A stretch of DNA of 64,000 nucleotides from an uncultured Pelagibacteraceae bacterium (GTDB lineage: Bacteria; Pseudomonadota; Alphaproteobacteria; Pelagibacterales; Pelagibacteraceae), in assembly GCA_902561155.1 (NCBI GenBank), contig CACEOY010000003.1, positions 62,001-126,000 on the forward strand, given 5' to 3'. The position numbers were made by a program, and so were the translations under genes. Under the pieces are notes generated by a model. The model saw only the letters and a program-made list of their open reading frames with translations. It did not search any database and had not been told where the DNA came from. Of the stretch, positions 17,500-25,895 are shown in pieces (the first letter of the stretch is position 1; every line of letters starts with the position of its first letter).

Positions 17500-18717
17500 C
17501 TAGTCTAAACTTTTCTCAATGATTTCAGCTATTTTCTTATAACCTTTCGAATTATAGTGGCCCAGAAAATCCAAAGGATAATATTGCTCAATATTATCTA
17601 TTTTATCAAAGTAATCTGTCAAATCTAAAACTTTTATATTTTTCGAATTTAGATTATTAATAATTTCCTTTTTTAAGTCTATTTTTGCATCATATTTAGT
17701 AAATTTTGTAAAATATCTTGACCAGGTAGGCACATATACAAAAATATAATTACCATTCCATTTTTTTGTATCATTATTCATTTTTTCAACAGTTTTATAT
17801 AAAAGGTTTAAATCATAGAACTTTTCCTGTTTTTTAAGAATTTTATATTTGAATATATTTCTTAGATTATTAATTTCTAAAATATCCTTTAAATGAGCCT
17901 TCAAAATATCGAATTTGTTTTTTTTATTTGGTAAAAAAGAATTTTTTGATTTTGCATAAATTATTTTCTCTGTTTCTTGCTCGGCTTTGACTAAAAAAGA
18001 CTTGATGTCATCGTATTTATTCAAATAATCTTGATTAAAATTGTCAATTAAATATTTAGTTAAAGTGGCATCTTCTTTTTCATAATTGAGTTCATCTAAA
18101 TCATTTCCTTCAAAATATAGATATATTACATTTTTAGGCTTAAAATAATTTCCAAATTCTCTTAAAATTGCTAAAGAAATTAAAGGCCCAGTGCCAGTTA
18201 CACCAAGGTTAACGGTGTAAATTTTTTTTTCATTTAAATGTCCTGCAATATCATTTTTGTTGTTCTCGCATAAGCCTTCAGCATAAGAGTCTCCTAATAA
18301 AAAGTTTTGTATTTTTTTTTCGTAAATAATGTTATTATTTTTGAAACCATATTTATCGTTTTTTATTAATTTATATTGTAGATCTTCTGCGCAGGATACT
18401 GTTAAACTATTTATTGGACCTCTAAAAGGAATGATTTCATTATTTTTTTTTGCTTCTTTAAAAATCTTTAAATTATTAAAATGTTTTGCATATAGAAATC
18501 CAGGTTTAATACTTTCATTTTTACTTTTTAAATCAACATAAACTTGCTCTTGTGATCTCACATCAAAGTTTATTTTTTTTTCTATAGCTAATTTTATTCT
18601 AGTGTTTTTGACATCAACCATGTTTTTTTGTTCACTAGGAATAAATAAAAATGTAAGAATTTCTAAACTATAAATTATTACAATTAAATAAATAACAAAT
18701 AGTTTAACAATTCTCAT
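17500..18717 (-). CDS. Membrane-anchored SGNH-like hydrolase
   Basis: This 405-residue protein has an N-terminal membrane helix (residues about 5-27) and a large extracytoplasmic domain. SGNH-type motifs are LLGDSYAEG near residue 144, the glycine-rich GVTGTGP block, FEGNDLDEL, and GHYNSKGYKKIAE near residue 388 with the terminal histidine. It resembles the protein at 7990-8955 in layout but is longer. It may modify a glycan or lipid in the periplasm. It is very rich in Lys, Asn and Ile, in keeping with the local base composition. The substrate is unknown. Confidence 0.72.
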   Translation of the reverse strand: MRIVKLFVIYLIVIIYSLEILTFLFIPSEQKNMVDVKNTRIKLAIEKKINFDVRSQEQVYVDLKSKNESIKPGFLYAKHFNNLKIFKEAKKNNEIIPFRGPINSLTVSCAEDLQYKLIKNDKYGFKNNNIIYEKKIQNFLLGDSYAEGLCENNKNDIAGHLNEKKIYTVNLGVTGTGPLISLAILREFGNYFKPKNVIYLYFEGNDLDELNYEKEDATLTKYLIDNFNQDYLNKYDDIKSFLVKAEQETEKIIYAKSKNSFLPNKKNKFDILKAHLKDILEINNLRNIFKYKILKKQEKFYDLNLLYKTVEKMNNDTKKWNGNYIFVYVPTWSRYFTKFTKYDAKIDLKKEIINNLNSKNIKVLDLTDYFDKIDNIEQYYPLDFLGHYNSKGYKKIAEIIEKSLD

Positions 18718-18754
18718 AATACTAGCGTACGATGGATTTGATTATTAATCTGTT

Positions 18755-19420
18755 TTAAGCTGCAGCTTGTATTTTGTGCTTTGTGGACATCCCGCTTAAG
18801 AAGTTCCAAAGATATCTTGCAGTCAACATTGAAGCTTTCTCTGCTTTAGATTTTTCTTCTTCTGTCAAAGCGTCTAAAAGTTTTTCACATTCTTTTCTAT
18901 GAATTACGTCAGCAGCTTTATGGGCTTCAAAAAACTCTAAACCTTCTTTTGATGTAACTCCATAAAAATTTTTAAGTCCTCTTATTTTTGTTTCAGCAAT
19001 TTCAGGGATTTGCCTTTCGTAAGTATATAAAGAGGCTAAACCTTCAGCATATGATTTTCTCGCTTGATGAAAAAAGTTTTCAATCATATCATTTGTAAAC
19101 CATTCTCTCTTTACATCTTCGATTTCGTCTTTGTCAGCACCCATTGCTAATGCAAAGTTTTTCCATAGCTTTGGATGGTCTGCGTTTGGATTTTCCTCAT
19201 CTTGAAGATTTTCTAAAAGAATTTTTCTTTTTTCAATGTCCTCACAAATTGAATGTGTAGCGCTTATATATCTTGGAAATGCTTTTACGTGTTGGTAATA
19301 TTGTTCTGCGTAATCTTTGATTATTTCTCTTGTTAATTTTCCTTCATTCCATGATTTATAGAATGGATGATTTAATAAATGGTATTGATCTAATTTTTTA
19401 TTTAATTCTTGTGAAAACAT
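18755..19420 (-). CDS. CADD-type haem-oxygenase-fold protein, candidate p-aminobenzoate synthase
   Basis: This 221-residue helical protein resembles Chlamydia CADD and the PqqC/TenA fold. Diiron ligands are visible in DEEN (75-76), H82, E135 of YTYE, and H167-x3-D171-x2-H174. CADD makes p-aminobenzoate by sacrificing one of its own tyrosines, with nitrogen from a lysine. From memory of the chlamydial sequence, its Tyr27 (HTFYVKW) aligns with Y21 here (HPFYKSW), and its Lys152 (EKIRGL) with K145 (TKIRGL). Both key residues are therefore kept. This would feed folate synthesis without pabABC. The function is inferred from that alignment; the family call is strong. Confidence 0.85.
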   Translation of the reverse strand: MFSQELNKKLDQYHLLNHPFYKSWNEGKLTREIIKDYAEQYYQHVKAFPRYISATHSICEDIEKRKILLENLQDEENPNADHPKLWKNFALAMGADKDEIEDVKREWFTNDMIENFFHQARKSYAEGLASLYTYERQIPEIAETKIRGLKNFYGVTSKEGLEFFEAHKAADVIHRKECEKLLDALTEEEKSKAEKASMLTARYLWNFLSGMSTKHKIQAAA

Positions 19421-19564
19421 ATTTCTCCTTGGTTAATTAACATTATTAAAACAATTTAAATTTAGAAATAGAATAATGATTTATCCACATTAAGTACACT
19501 AAAAAAGGTGCGATGTTCTTGTTTTGATTCACCTTTGATTCCGATTTAGACTCAAAATACAACC

Positions 19565-20791
19565 TTAAATTGTTACTTCAGATCTTTGAATTGGTTGCTC
19601 ATTTATTGGATAATGAACAATAGTGGCAAATATTGAAAGAGCTATTGCCATGTAAAAAGCGTAGTCATAAGAACCATACTGATCATAAAAATATCCCCCA
19701 AGATAGGCTCCGATAAATGCACCTACCTGATGACTTAAAAATACAATACCAAAAAGTGAACTTAAATATTTAGTCCCAAAGATTTGAGCAACTATACCAT
19801 TAGTTGGCGGAACAGTAGAAAGCCAAAGTAAACCAAAGCTGACACCAAAAATGATAGACATTATTGTTGATGGAGGTGAAAAAATAAAAATTGCAATCGC
19901 TAAAGCTCTTAATGCATAAAGTATACAGAGTAAACTTTTTTTTCTATACTTAGTTCCTAAATAACCCATACCTAATGTTCCAAATATATTAAATAATCCA
20001 ATAAGAGCTAGAATTATTGTTGCTGACCAACCTCCCATACCTCTTTCTTGCATGTATCCAGGAATATGTGTTGCCACTAAAGTTATTTGAAAACCACAGA
20101 CAAAAAAACCAGCATTAAGTAGTAGATAGCCTTTATGAGAAAAAGCTTCTTTTAAGGCTTCAAAAAATGATTGTTTTTTAACAACAGATTGTTTGTGTTC
20201 AACTAATTGTTTTGGACGAAATATAAAAATTGAGACCATGGAACCAAATAAAATAAAATAAAGAAAAAATCTCAATGTTTCCTCCCATCCAAATTCTCCC
20301 AAAGAATATTTGGTAAAAAGTGGAGCAATGAAATAGCCAACAGAAGCAGCGGCGGTCACCATACCTGATGCGATTGTACGTCTTTCATTAGGAAAGTGTT
20401 TACTTACCTCAGAAACGGGAACACTTATAGCTGTAGCTCCTAAAGCTATACCAATTAATACTCCAAGACTTATTTGAAAAAAAATTCCAGTGTTAGGACC
20501 TGAATAAAGCATATATATTCCAGCTCCAAAAATTAAAAATCCAATAAATACAGCTTTATTGCCGCCAAATCGATCTGCAACTAAACCAAATAATGGAGAA
20601 AACATTCCCCAAAAAATCATTTGAATTCCTATTGCTAAGCCAAATTCTGTTCGGGTGCATCCTATTCCTTCCTCGAAAGCTTGGAAAAACAAACCAAAAG
20701 TCTGTCTGAGACCCATTGAGATCATTATTACGACACAAGCTGAAATTAAAACAATAAGGGTTAATCTATTATTAATAAATTTTTCTGACAT
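19565..20791 (-). CDS. Major facilitator superfamily transporter
   Basis: This 408-residue protein has twelve predicted membrane helices and the MFS signature GLVADRFGG between helices 2 and 3, with a related KYRKKS loop in the second half. The motif RQTFGLFFQAFEE in helix 1 is typical of the OFA/monocarboxylate branch, which carries small carboxylates. It sits one base from the metC start on the same strand, so the two are co-transcribed. The substrate cannot be inferred; a small organic anion is most likely. Confidence 0.85.
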   Translation of the reverse strand: MSEKFINNRLTLIVLISACVVIMISMGLRQTFGLFFQAFEEGIGCTRTEFGLAIGIQMIFWGMFSPLFGLVADRFGGNKAVFIGFLIFGAGIYMLYSGPNTGIFFQISLGVLIGIALGATAISVPVSEVSKHFPNERRTIASGMVTAAASVGYFIAPLFTKYSLGEFGWEETLRFFLYFILFGSMVSIFIFRPKQLVEHKQSVVKKQSFFEALKEAFSHKGYLLLNAGFFVCGFQITLVATHIPGYMQERGMGGWSATIILALIGLFNIFGTLGMGYLGTKYRKKSLLCILYALRALAIAIFIFSPPSTIMSIIFGVSFGLLWLSTVPPTNGIVAQIFGTKYLSSLFGIVFLSHQVGAFIGAYLGGYFYDQYGSYDYAFYMAIALSIFATIVHYPINEQPIQRSEVTI

Positions 20792-21982
20792 TTATTTTAC
20801 AAGTTTTAAAGCTTTGTTAAGATCGGCAATAAGATCTTTTGGTTCTTCTAATCCAATATGTAATCGTACTATATGTTCGTCTTTACCAAAACGGTAGAAA
20901 TGTCGCCCTTTTATGTATTCAGTGTTTTTTTTTAAATCTTGTAAAATTGCCAAACTTTCAAATCCACCCCAACTATAACCAATTCCAAATAATTTAAGTG
21001 AATTTACAAATTTGATTACTGAAGATTTTTTTTTACTTTTAATTACTATAGAAAACAAGCTTGTTGCACCAGAATAATACTTTTTCCAAAGTTTATAATT
21101 TTTAGATGATGGTTTGTAAGGAAATAAAATTTCTCTTACTTTTTTATTTTTTTTTAGATAATTAATAACTTTCATAGCATTTTCATAATGTTGTTTTAAT
21201 CTTACATCTAAAGTTCTGAGACCTCTTATGATTAAATAAGCTTCGTCAGCTGACATTCTATATCCAGATAATTTGTAAAAAAACATGATTTTTTTATAAA
21301 CTTTTTTATTTACTGCCAAAGTTCCCCCCATTGCATCTGAGTGGCCAGAAAAATATTTTGTTGCAGATGAGAATGATATATCAAAGCCAATTTTGAGTGG
21401 TTTTAAATATAGCGGTGTACCCCATGTATTATCAAGCATGGTCACAATTTTTTTCTTTTTTGCAATTTTGACAATTTTAGTTAAATCTTGAAACTCAAAA
21501 GTATTACTTCCTGGATTTTCTACAAATACCATCTTAGTTTTTTTTGTAATTTTATTTTGTAGATCCTCCAGTTTCTCTGGGTTGTAAAACTTAGCGACAA
21601 TATTAAATTGTTTTAAGAGATCTTCAGTGATTTCCTTAGTCGGGCCATAAACATTGTCTGAGACAATTATTTCGTCACCTGGCCTACATAAACTCATTAA
21701 GGCTAAGGATATTCCTCCAAATCCAGTACCAGTTAAAAAAACGTGATAAGCTTGCTCAAGTTTTTTAATAATATTTTCCAGTTCAATTGTTGTTGTGCTA
21801 CCATACCGTCCATAAGAGTAGTGAGTAATATTTTTGTGTAATCTAATTTTTTTCTCATGGGAAATCATCTCTTGCATTGTATTAAAAAGTATAGTCGAAG
21901 CTCTTGTAACAGGTGGATTTGCAGATCTATTAGCATTATCTTTAGTGGGATGTTTTAAAAATGTGTTTATAGACTTTTTCAT
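20792..21982 (-). CDS. metC: Cystathionine beta-lyase (Cys/Met metabolism PLP enzyme)
   Basis: This 396-residue fold-type I PLP enzyme has the lysine motif SFSSATKYFSGHSDAMGG near residue 208 and the LTGTGFGGISLAL segment near residue 82. It cleaves cystathionine to homocysteine, pyruvate and ammonia in methionine synthesis, or acts on related thio-amino acids. The RFGKDEHIVRLHIGLEEPKDL end is family-typical. Cystathionine gamma-synthase and gamma-lyase are similar; the short N-terminus and the WGTP segment favour the MetC group. It precedes the MFS gene by one base. Confidence 0.83.
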   Translation of the reverse strand: MKKSINTFLKHPTKDNANRSANPPVTRASTILFNTMQEMISHEKKIRLHKNITHYSYGRYGSTTTIELENIIKKLEQAYHVFLTGTGFGGISLALMSLCRPGDEIIVSDNVYGPTKEITEDLLKQFNIVAKFYNPEKLEDLQNKITKKTKMVFVENPGSNTFEFQDLTKIVKIAKKKKIVTMLDNTWGTPLYLKPLKIGFDISFSSATKYFSGHSDAMGGTLAVNKKVYKKIMFFYKLSGYRMSADEAYLIIRGLRTLDVRLKQHYENAMKVINYLKKNKKVREILFPYKPSSKNYKLWKKYYSGATSLFSIVIKSKKKSSVIKFVNSLKLFGIGYSWGGFESLAILQDLKKNTEYIKGRHFYRFGKDEHIVRLHIGLEEPKDLIADLNKALKLVK

Positions 21983-22033
21983 AAAAAGAGTATAATTGAA
22001 CTTTATATAAGTTTATTTAATTAAGATATAAAA

Positions 22034-22040
22034 AAGGAGG
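22034..22040 (+). promoter_or_regulatory. Consensus Shine-Dalgarno (AAGGAGG)
   Basis: AAGGAGG lies seven bases before the ATG of the 27-codon gene at 22048. It is the longest anti-16S match I noticed in the window, where most genes have weak or no such site, and it supports translation of the very short frame. A TATAAT hexamer lies upstream at 21991-21996. Confidence 0.75.
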
Positions 22041-22047
22041 CAAAAAT

Positions 22048-22131
22048 ATGGGTTATCCGAAAAAACATAGAGGTAGAAGAAAAATAGGATCAAAAAAAAG
22101 AAGAGCGCGAAAAAGAAATAAGCGTAAATAA
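22048..22131 (+). CDS. Very small, highly basic protein (27 residues), unknown
   Basis: The frame encodes 27 residues starting MGYPKKHRGRRKIG and ending RKRNKRK; 17 are Lys, Arg or His and there are no acidic residues. Such composition is typical of rRNA-binding proteins such as THX or bL34-like peptides, or of nucleic-acid binding tails, but I do not recognise a named family. A perfect Shine-Dalgarno seven bases upstream argues that it is real and well translated. The next gene starts ten bases after its stop. A ribosome-associated role is inference. Confidence 0.7.
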   Translation: MGYPKKHRGRRKIGSKKRRARKRNKRK

Positions 22132-22141
22132 AATAATACAA

Positions 22142-22846
22142 ATGAGAGAAATAATTCAAATCCGTAAACTAAGTTTATGGATTTTTTTCCTACCTTTGAT
22201 AGCTATAAATTTATGCTTGTTTATTTCTGTCAATCCAAGCCTTTTAGAAGGAACTATTTTTACTGTAGATCAAATAGGAAGGTCAGGTTTTTCGATTCCT
22301 TATTTAGATGGAAGTCTCTCAATAAGCAGAGCATCTAGGACTTTTCCTCAATATTTAATTTTTAAACCTTCGATGATTGTTACTGGCATTCTATTATTTT
22401 ACTATTGGAATAATAATAATAATTTAATTTGCAAAATGAGAAATACAGAGAATTTTAAATATAAATTTCGTTTATTTGGGATATTGTCAGCCATATTTTT
22501 AATTATTCATTCAATTTTTTTAGGAATTAAATTTGATATTCAACTTTATAAGTTATTCAGAAGAGTCGTATTACTTTTATTTATTATATTTGAATTGATT
22601 GCTCAAGGTATGCTGGTTTATTATTTATTTAATATAAAATCAAAAATTTCTGAAATTACGAATAAAAATATTCTATTAATTAAAATAATATTAGTTTCTA
22701 TTTTAGTTATTGTGGCTATAGCCAGTCTTCCTATATTAGTCACAAAAGGCAATACACATTTTAAACACGCTCTGGAATGGAATTATTTTGTTGGTGTAAT
22801 TACTTTTTACATGCTTACATTTTTTTTCTGGAGGAGAACCACTTAA
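22142..22846 (+). CDS. Membrane protein of unknown function, possibly Frag1/DRAM/Sfk1-like
   Basis: This 234-residue protein has six predicted membrane helices and no signal peptide beyond the first helix. A first loop with TVDQIGRSGFSIPYLDGSLSIS followed by ASRTFPQYLIFKPSM recalls the Frag1/DRAM/Sfk1 membrane family, whose bacterial members have no known role. I hold this only loosely. The gene follows the 27-residue basic gene by ten bases and ends directly at the hairpin of the structured RNA region. Confidence 0.62.
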   Translation: MREIIQIRKLSLWIFFLPLIAINLCLFISVNPSLLEGTIFTVDQIGRSGFSIPYLDGSLSISRASRTFPQYLIFKPSMIVTGILLFYYWNNNNNLICKMRNTENFKYKFRLFGILSAIFLIIHSIFLGIKFDIQLYKLFRRVVLLLFIIFELIAQGMLVYYLFNIKSKISEITNKNILLIKIILVSILVIVAIASLPILVTKGNTHFKHALEWNYFVGVITFYMLTFFFWRRTT

Positions 22847-23018
22847 ATTTCTAGGCTTTCGCCCAGAAATTTAGTAGTTTTGGTTCGTCGTTGTAGGCGC
22901 TACCGCCGAACCGCCCGATCAACCATTTTAGCGCTACTCAGTTGACCTTTCTGCCCTTTAAGCTTGAACCTCTCGGTTTTTCCTTAATTGGCCAGTTAAG
23001 AGTTGCCTCTTAATTAAT
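22845..23018 (-). ncRNA. Structured non-coding RNA candidate
   Basis: This 235-base gap is far richer in G+C than its surroundings and folds well only on the minus strand. In minus-strand order I see: TTAAGAG-GCAA-CTCTTAA; a long hairpin with GCC/GGC, TTAAG/CTTAA and AACC-GAGA-GGTT; GGTCAAC/GTTGATC around a 17-base loop; GGTTCG/CGAACC enclosing GGCG-GTAG-CGCC; and AAATTTCTGGGC-GAAA-GCCTAGAAATTT (22845-22872). Three loops are GNRA tetraloops on this strand, and two helices pair by G-U where the plus strand would have A-C. AGTAG in the third loop can pair with CTACT downstream. I find no long coding frame, tRNA arm, SRP motif or RNase P core. Identity unknown; ends approximate. Confidence 0.6.
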
Positions 23019-23082
23019 GTTATTAAATCACAAAAATTAAAATTGTGTATCACTTATTGGTTGACTTAAATTTGGTTGTGGA

Positions 23083-24213
23083 TTAGGTGGATAAATTATT
23101 ATTAAATGTCTTATCTATCCATCCCCCGCCTAAAACTTTATCCCCAGTCTCGTCATTTAGATAAAAAACACATGCTTGGCCAGGCGAAATACCGCTTTCA
23201 CCGTCTAAAATATTTATCTCGGCTTTATTAGAATTTATTTTTACTCTAGCTCTAAGTAGCTTTCCAGTAGATCTAACTTTTATTTTAATTTCATTTTTTA
23301 AATCATTTTCACTACCTAAAATGTTTAATTCTCTTAAAGTAACTTTATTTATTTTTAAAAACTCTTTTGGACCCACAATTACAGTATTTTTGTTGTTGTT
23401 TATCTTAATTACATAAAGGGGATCTTTATCTGCAATTTTAATTCCCCTCCTTTGTCCAATGGTATAATTTATAATCCCTTCATGTTGGCCTATTACATTG
23501 CCTTTAATATCTAAAATATTTCCAGGATTAAAAGACTCTGGCCTAAATTTTTTTATTACAGAGCTATAGTCCCCGTTAGGAACAAAGCAAATATCTTGGC
23601 TATCAGGTTTTTCAGCCACATTTAAATTAAGTTTTTTTGCTATATTTCTGGTTTCTATTTTTTCAATATCTCCTAAAGGGAATCTTAAAAAATCAAGTTG
23701 TGCTTGTGTTGTGCTAAACAAGAAATAACTTTGATCTCTGGAAAAATCTTTGGCTCTGTACATATAGCTTTTTCCATTATTTTGAATTCTCTTGATGTAA
23801 TGACCGGTTATTAAAGCGTCTGCTTTTAAATCTTTAGAATATTTAAACAAATCTCTAAATTTGACTGTTTGATTGCATTGTACGCAAGGTATAGGAGTTT
23901 CTCCTGAAGAATAGCTGTCTATAAAATTATCAATAACTTCTTGCTTAAATTTTTTTTGATAATATAAAATTTCATGATTTATGTTTAATTGCTCAGAGAC
24001 CCTTTTGGCATCCAAAATGTCCTGTCCTGCACAACATTGTCTTCCCTCTTTAGACTGCTTAGCATCATCATATAATTTTAAGGTAATTCCTGTAACGTCA
24101 TACCCTTCTTCTTTCATAAGACCTGCGACCACAGAAGAGTCTACTCCCCCAGACATAGCTACAACTACTTTAGTTTTTTTTTTTGGTTTATTTATTCCTA
24201 GTGAATTGATCAT
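23083..24213 (-). CDS. mnmA: tRNA-specific 2-thiouridylase
   Basis: This 376-residue enzyme activates and thiolates U34 of tRNAs for Lys, Glu and Gln. The N-terminal PP-loop [11 protein letters not shown] is at about residues 18-28, the catalytic cysteines appear in PCVQCNQ near residue 110 and DICFVPNG near residue 207, and the C-terminal beta domain ends with SPGQACVFY. Length and motifs are canonical. It is divergent from the DUF3553-cysQ pair, with a 37-base gap. Confidence 0.95.
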   Translation of the reverse strand: MINSLGINKPKKKTKVVVAMSGGVDSSVVAGLMKEEGYDVTGITLKLYDDAKQSKEGRQCCAGQDILDAKRVSEQLNINHEILYYQKKFKQEVIDNFIDSYSSGETPIPCVQCNQTVKFRDLFKYSKDLKADALITGHYIKRIQNNGKSYMYRAKDFSRDQSYFLFSTTQAQLDFLRFPLGDIEKIETRNIAKKLNLNVAEKPDSQDICFVPNGDYSSVIKKFRPESFNPGNILDIKGNVIGQHEGIINYTIGQRRGIKIADKDPLYVIKINNNKNTVIVGPKEFLKINKVTLRELNILGSENDLKNEIKIKVRSTGKLLRARVKINSNKAEINILDGESGISPGQACVFYLNDETGDKVLGGGWIDKTFNNNLST

Positions 24214-24250
24214 ATAAAGTATATATTATATATATTATTTAATTTCCATA

Positions 24251-24430
24251 ATGCAATTTGATTTAGAACCAGGTGATTTCGTTATAAACCCTAAGAATAA
24301 AGAGTGGGGTACAGGACAAATACAATCGATTATTAAAAATAAAATAACAGTCAATTTTCAAAATAGCGGTAAAAAAGTTATTGATCTAAATCACGTACTT
24401 TTAGAAAAGGTTAAAATTAATGAAAATTAA
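24251..24430 (+). CDS. DUF3553 family small protein
   Basis: This 59-residue frame begins MQFDLEPGDFVINP and contains the pattern WGTGQIQSIIKNKITVNFQ and GKKVIDLN, which matches the DUF3553 family of alphaproteobacteria, a small SH3-like beta barrel resembling the CarD/RapA-type KOW region. Function is unknown; a nucleic-acid or polymerase contact is often guessed. Its end overlaps the cysQ start by 11 bases, suggesting coupled translation. Confidence 0.8.
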   Translation: MQFDLEPGDFVINPKNKEWGTGQIQSIIKNKITVNFQNSGKKVIDLNHVLLEKVKINEN

Positions 24431-25196
24431 TTATAAAAAGATTACTGAAGAACTAATTCCTATTTTTGAAGAAGCAGGCAAAGAATCAATAGATTTATAC
24501 AATAAAGGGTTAAAGATTGAAATTAAAGAGGATGGATCACCAGTCAGTAATGGAGATTTAAAAGTAAATAAATTAATTAGTAAAAAGATTGAGCAACTTA
24601 CACCGGATATACCTATTATTTCAGAGGAAACTGTTAATATAAAAGAGAAAAATAAAAATTCTATTTTTTGGTTAATTGACCCTATTGATGGAACAAAAGA
24701 ATATATTTCTGGAAAAGATGAATATACTTTAAATGCTGCATTAGTAGTTGATAAAAAGCCAATTATAGGCTTAGTGGGTGTCCCTAAAAAAAAACAGTTA
24801 TTCTATTCCTATGCTATAGGTCAAAGTTTTGTAAGACAAAATGGAGAGGATAAAAAAATAGAATGTAAAAAAAAAAGTGTTAGAAATAATGTTATTGCAG
24901 TCTCTAGTATGAGAAAACCGTCAGAATTAATAATGAAAAAATTAAATGAGTATAAAGTTTCTTCAGTTGCAAAAGTTGCAAGCTCTTACAAATTTTGTCT
25001 AATTGCAGATGGTACTTTTGATATTTACGCAGCAAAAGAAAGGGCTAACGAGTGGGATTATGCTGCAGGTCATGCTGTTGCAGAAAATGCTGGAGCAATT
25101 ATAACTACATTAGATAATCAACCTTTTCTTTATGGTAAGGAAGATTATAAAAATCCAAGTTTATTAATGCTTAGATCAAAAAATTTAAATGACTAA
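24420..25196 (+). CDS. cysQ: 3'(2'),5'-bisphosphate nucleotidase CysQ (inositol monophosphatase family)
   Basis: This 258-residue protein has the magnesium-dependent phosphatase motifs EDGSPVSNGD (37-46), SEE near residue 76, DPIDGTKEY near residue 89 and the C-terminal EWDYAAGHAV. The order and spacing fit CysQ, which hydrolyses 3'-phosphoadenosine 5'-phosphate to AMP. Because SAR11 is known to lack assimilatory sulfate reduction, the relevant source here is likely 3',5'-ADP released when holo-ACP is made. It overlaps both the upstream DUF3553 gene and the downstream 45-residue gene. Confidence 0.86.
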   Translation: MKINYKKITEELIPIFEEAGKESIDLYNKGLKIEIKEDGSPVSNGDLKVNKLISKKIEQLTPDIPIISEETVNIKEKNKNSIFWLIDPIDGTKEYISGKDEYTLNAALVVDKKPIIGLVGVPKKKQLFYSYAIGQSFVRQNGEDKKIECKKKSVRNNVIAVSSMRKPSELIMKKLNEYKVSSVAKVASSYKFCLIADGTFDIYAAKERANEWDYAAGHAVAENAGAIITTLDNQPFLYGKEDYKNPSLLMLRSKNLND

Positions 25197-25326
25197 AACA
25201 ATTTTAATAATATTAATTTCTGTCACAATTTTTGGATTAGTCATTTTTGTTTTGGTAAGAAATGCTTTAAAAAGAAAAATAGATCAGTTGGTAGAAGAAG
25301 AGAAAAAATCAAATAATTTTGATTAA
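25189..25326 (+). CDS. Small single-pass membrane protein, unknown
   Basis: This 45-residue frame starts inside the last codons of cysQ and encodes one hydrophobic helix (residues 4-24) followed by a charged tail (RKIDQLVEEEKKS). Its 3' end overlaps the convergent recX gene by 18 bases. Small size and lack of a family match limit certainty, but the translational overlap and clean topology suggest it is real. Confidence 0.5.
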   Translation: MTKTILIILISVTIFGLVIFVLVRNALKRKIDQLVEEEKKSNNFD

Positions 25327-25872
25327 TTTTTGAAATTCTTCTTGCTCTAAATTTAAAACTCTTTTTGATAGGTCATAATCGAATCCTGCTCTAGCAAGAA
25401 CACCCATATCTTTTTTATAAAATAATTCTCTGTTAGCGTTTGGCCTAATTGCTCCGATACGCCGTCTTTTGCAAAGTTTTAGAGCTGATACAAAATCTGG
25501 TTCTATTTCTTTATTCTTAATTTTTTCTATGCTCTGTTTGATGAATTTTTGATCTATTCCTTTCATTCTAAGAGATTGATTTATCTTATTTATTGAATAG
25601 CCTCTTCTCAGTAAAGTTCTTGATTTTGAATCGGAGTACAATTCATCATTTAAAAATTTATTTTGTTCTAGATTAATGAGAACATTATCAATTAATTCTG
25701 AAATTTCTTTTTTTGATTTAGTACTTTTAAATTTAATCAAAACTTTTTTCATTAAATAGACTTTAAGCTGTTGTTTAGATGGACTATATTTCTCGATATA
25801 TGAATAAGCCAAGTCTTTCAAAGCAGTACTTAGTTCATCAAAATCTTTCTTATTAGATGTGGGATTCATCAT
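25309..25872 (-). CDS. recX: RecX family regulatory protein
   Basis: This 187-residue protein is composed of three-helix repeats rich in Lys and Leu, with RecX hallmarks such as YSPSKQQLKVYLMKK, LLRRGYSINKINQSLRMKGI and a C-terminal RRRIGAIRPN motif. RecX limits RecA filament growth. recA is not adjacent. The C-terminal stop overlaps the small membrane protein gene on the other strand. Assignment is good, helped by the RRIG motif. Confidence 0.8.
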   Translation of the reverse strand: MMNPTSNKKDFDELSTALKDLAYSYIEKYSPSKQQLKVYLMKKVLIKFKSTKSKKEISELIDNVLINLEQNKFLNDELYSDSKSRTLLRRGYSINKINQSLRMKGIDQKFIKQSIEKIKNKEIEPDFVSALKLCKRRRIGAIRPNANRELFYKKDMGVLARAGFDYDLSKRVLNLEQEEFQKLIKII

Positions 25873-25895
25873 TCTAATATACTATATTATTTTAA

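Noticed and set aside
22845-23018. tmRNA, RNase P RNA, SRP RNA or 6S RNA for the structured gap
   Set aside because: No T-arm with CCA, tag frame, P4 core or SRP loop was found, and the 6S long-hairpin pattern does not fit by eye. Left as unassigned RNA.
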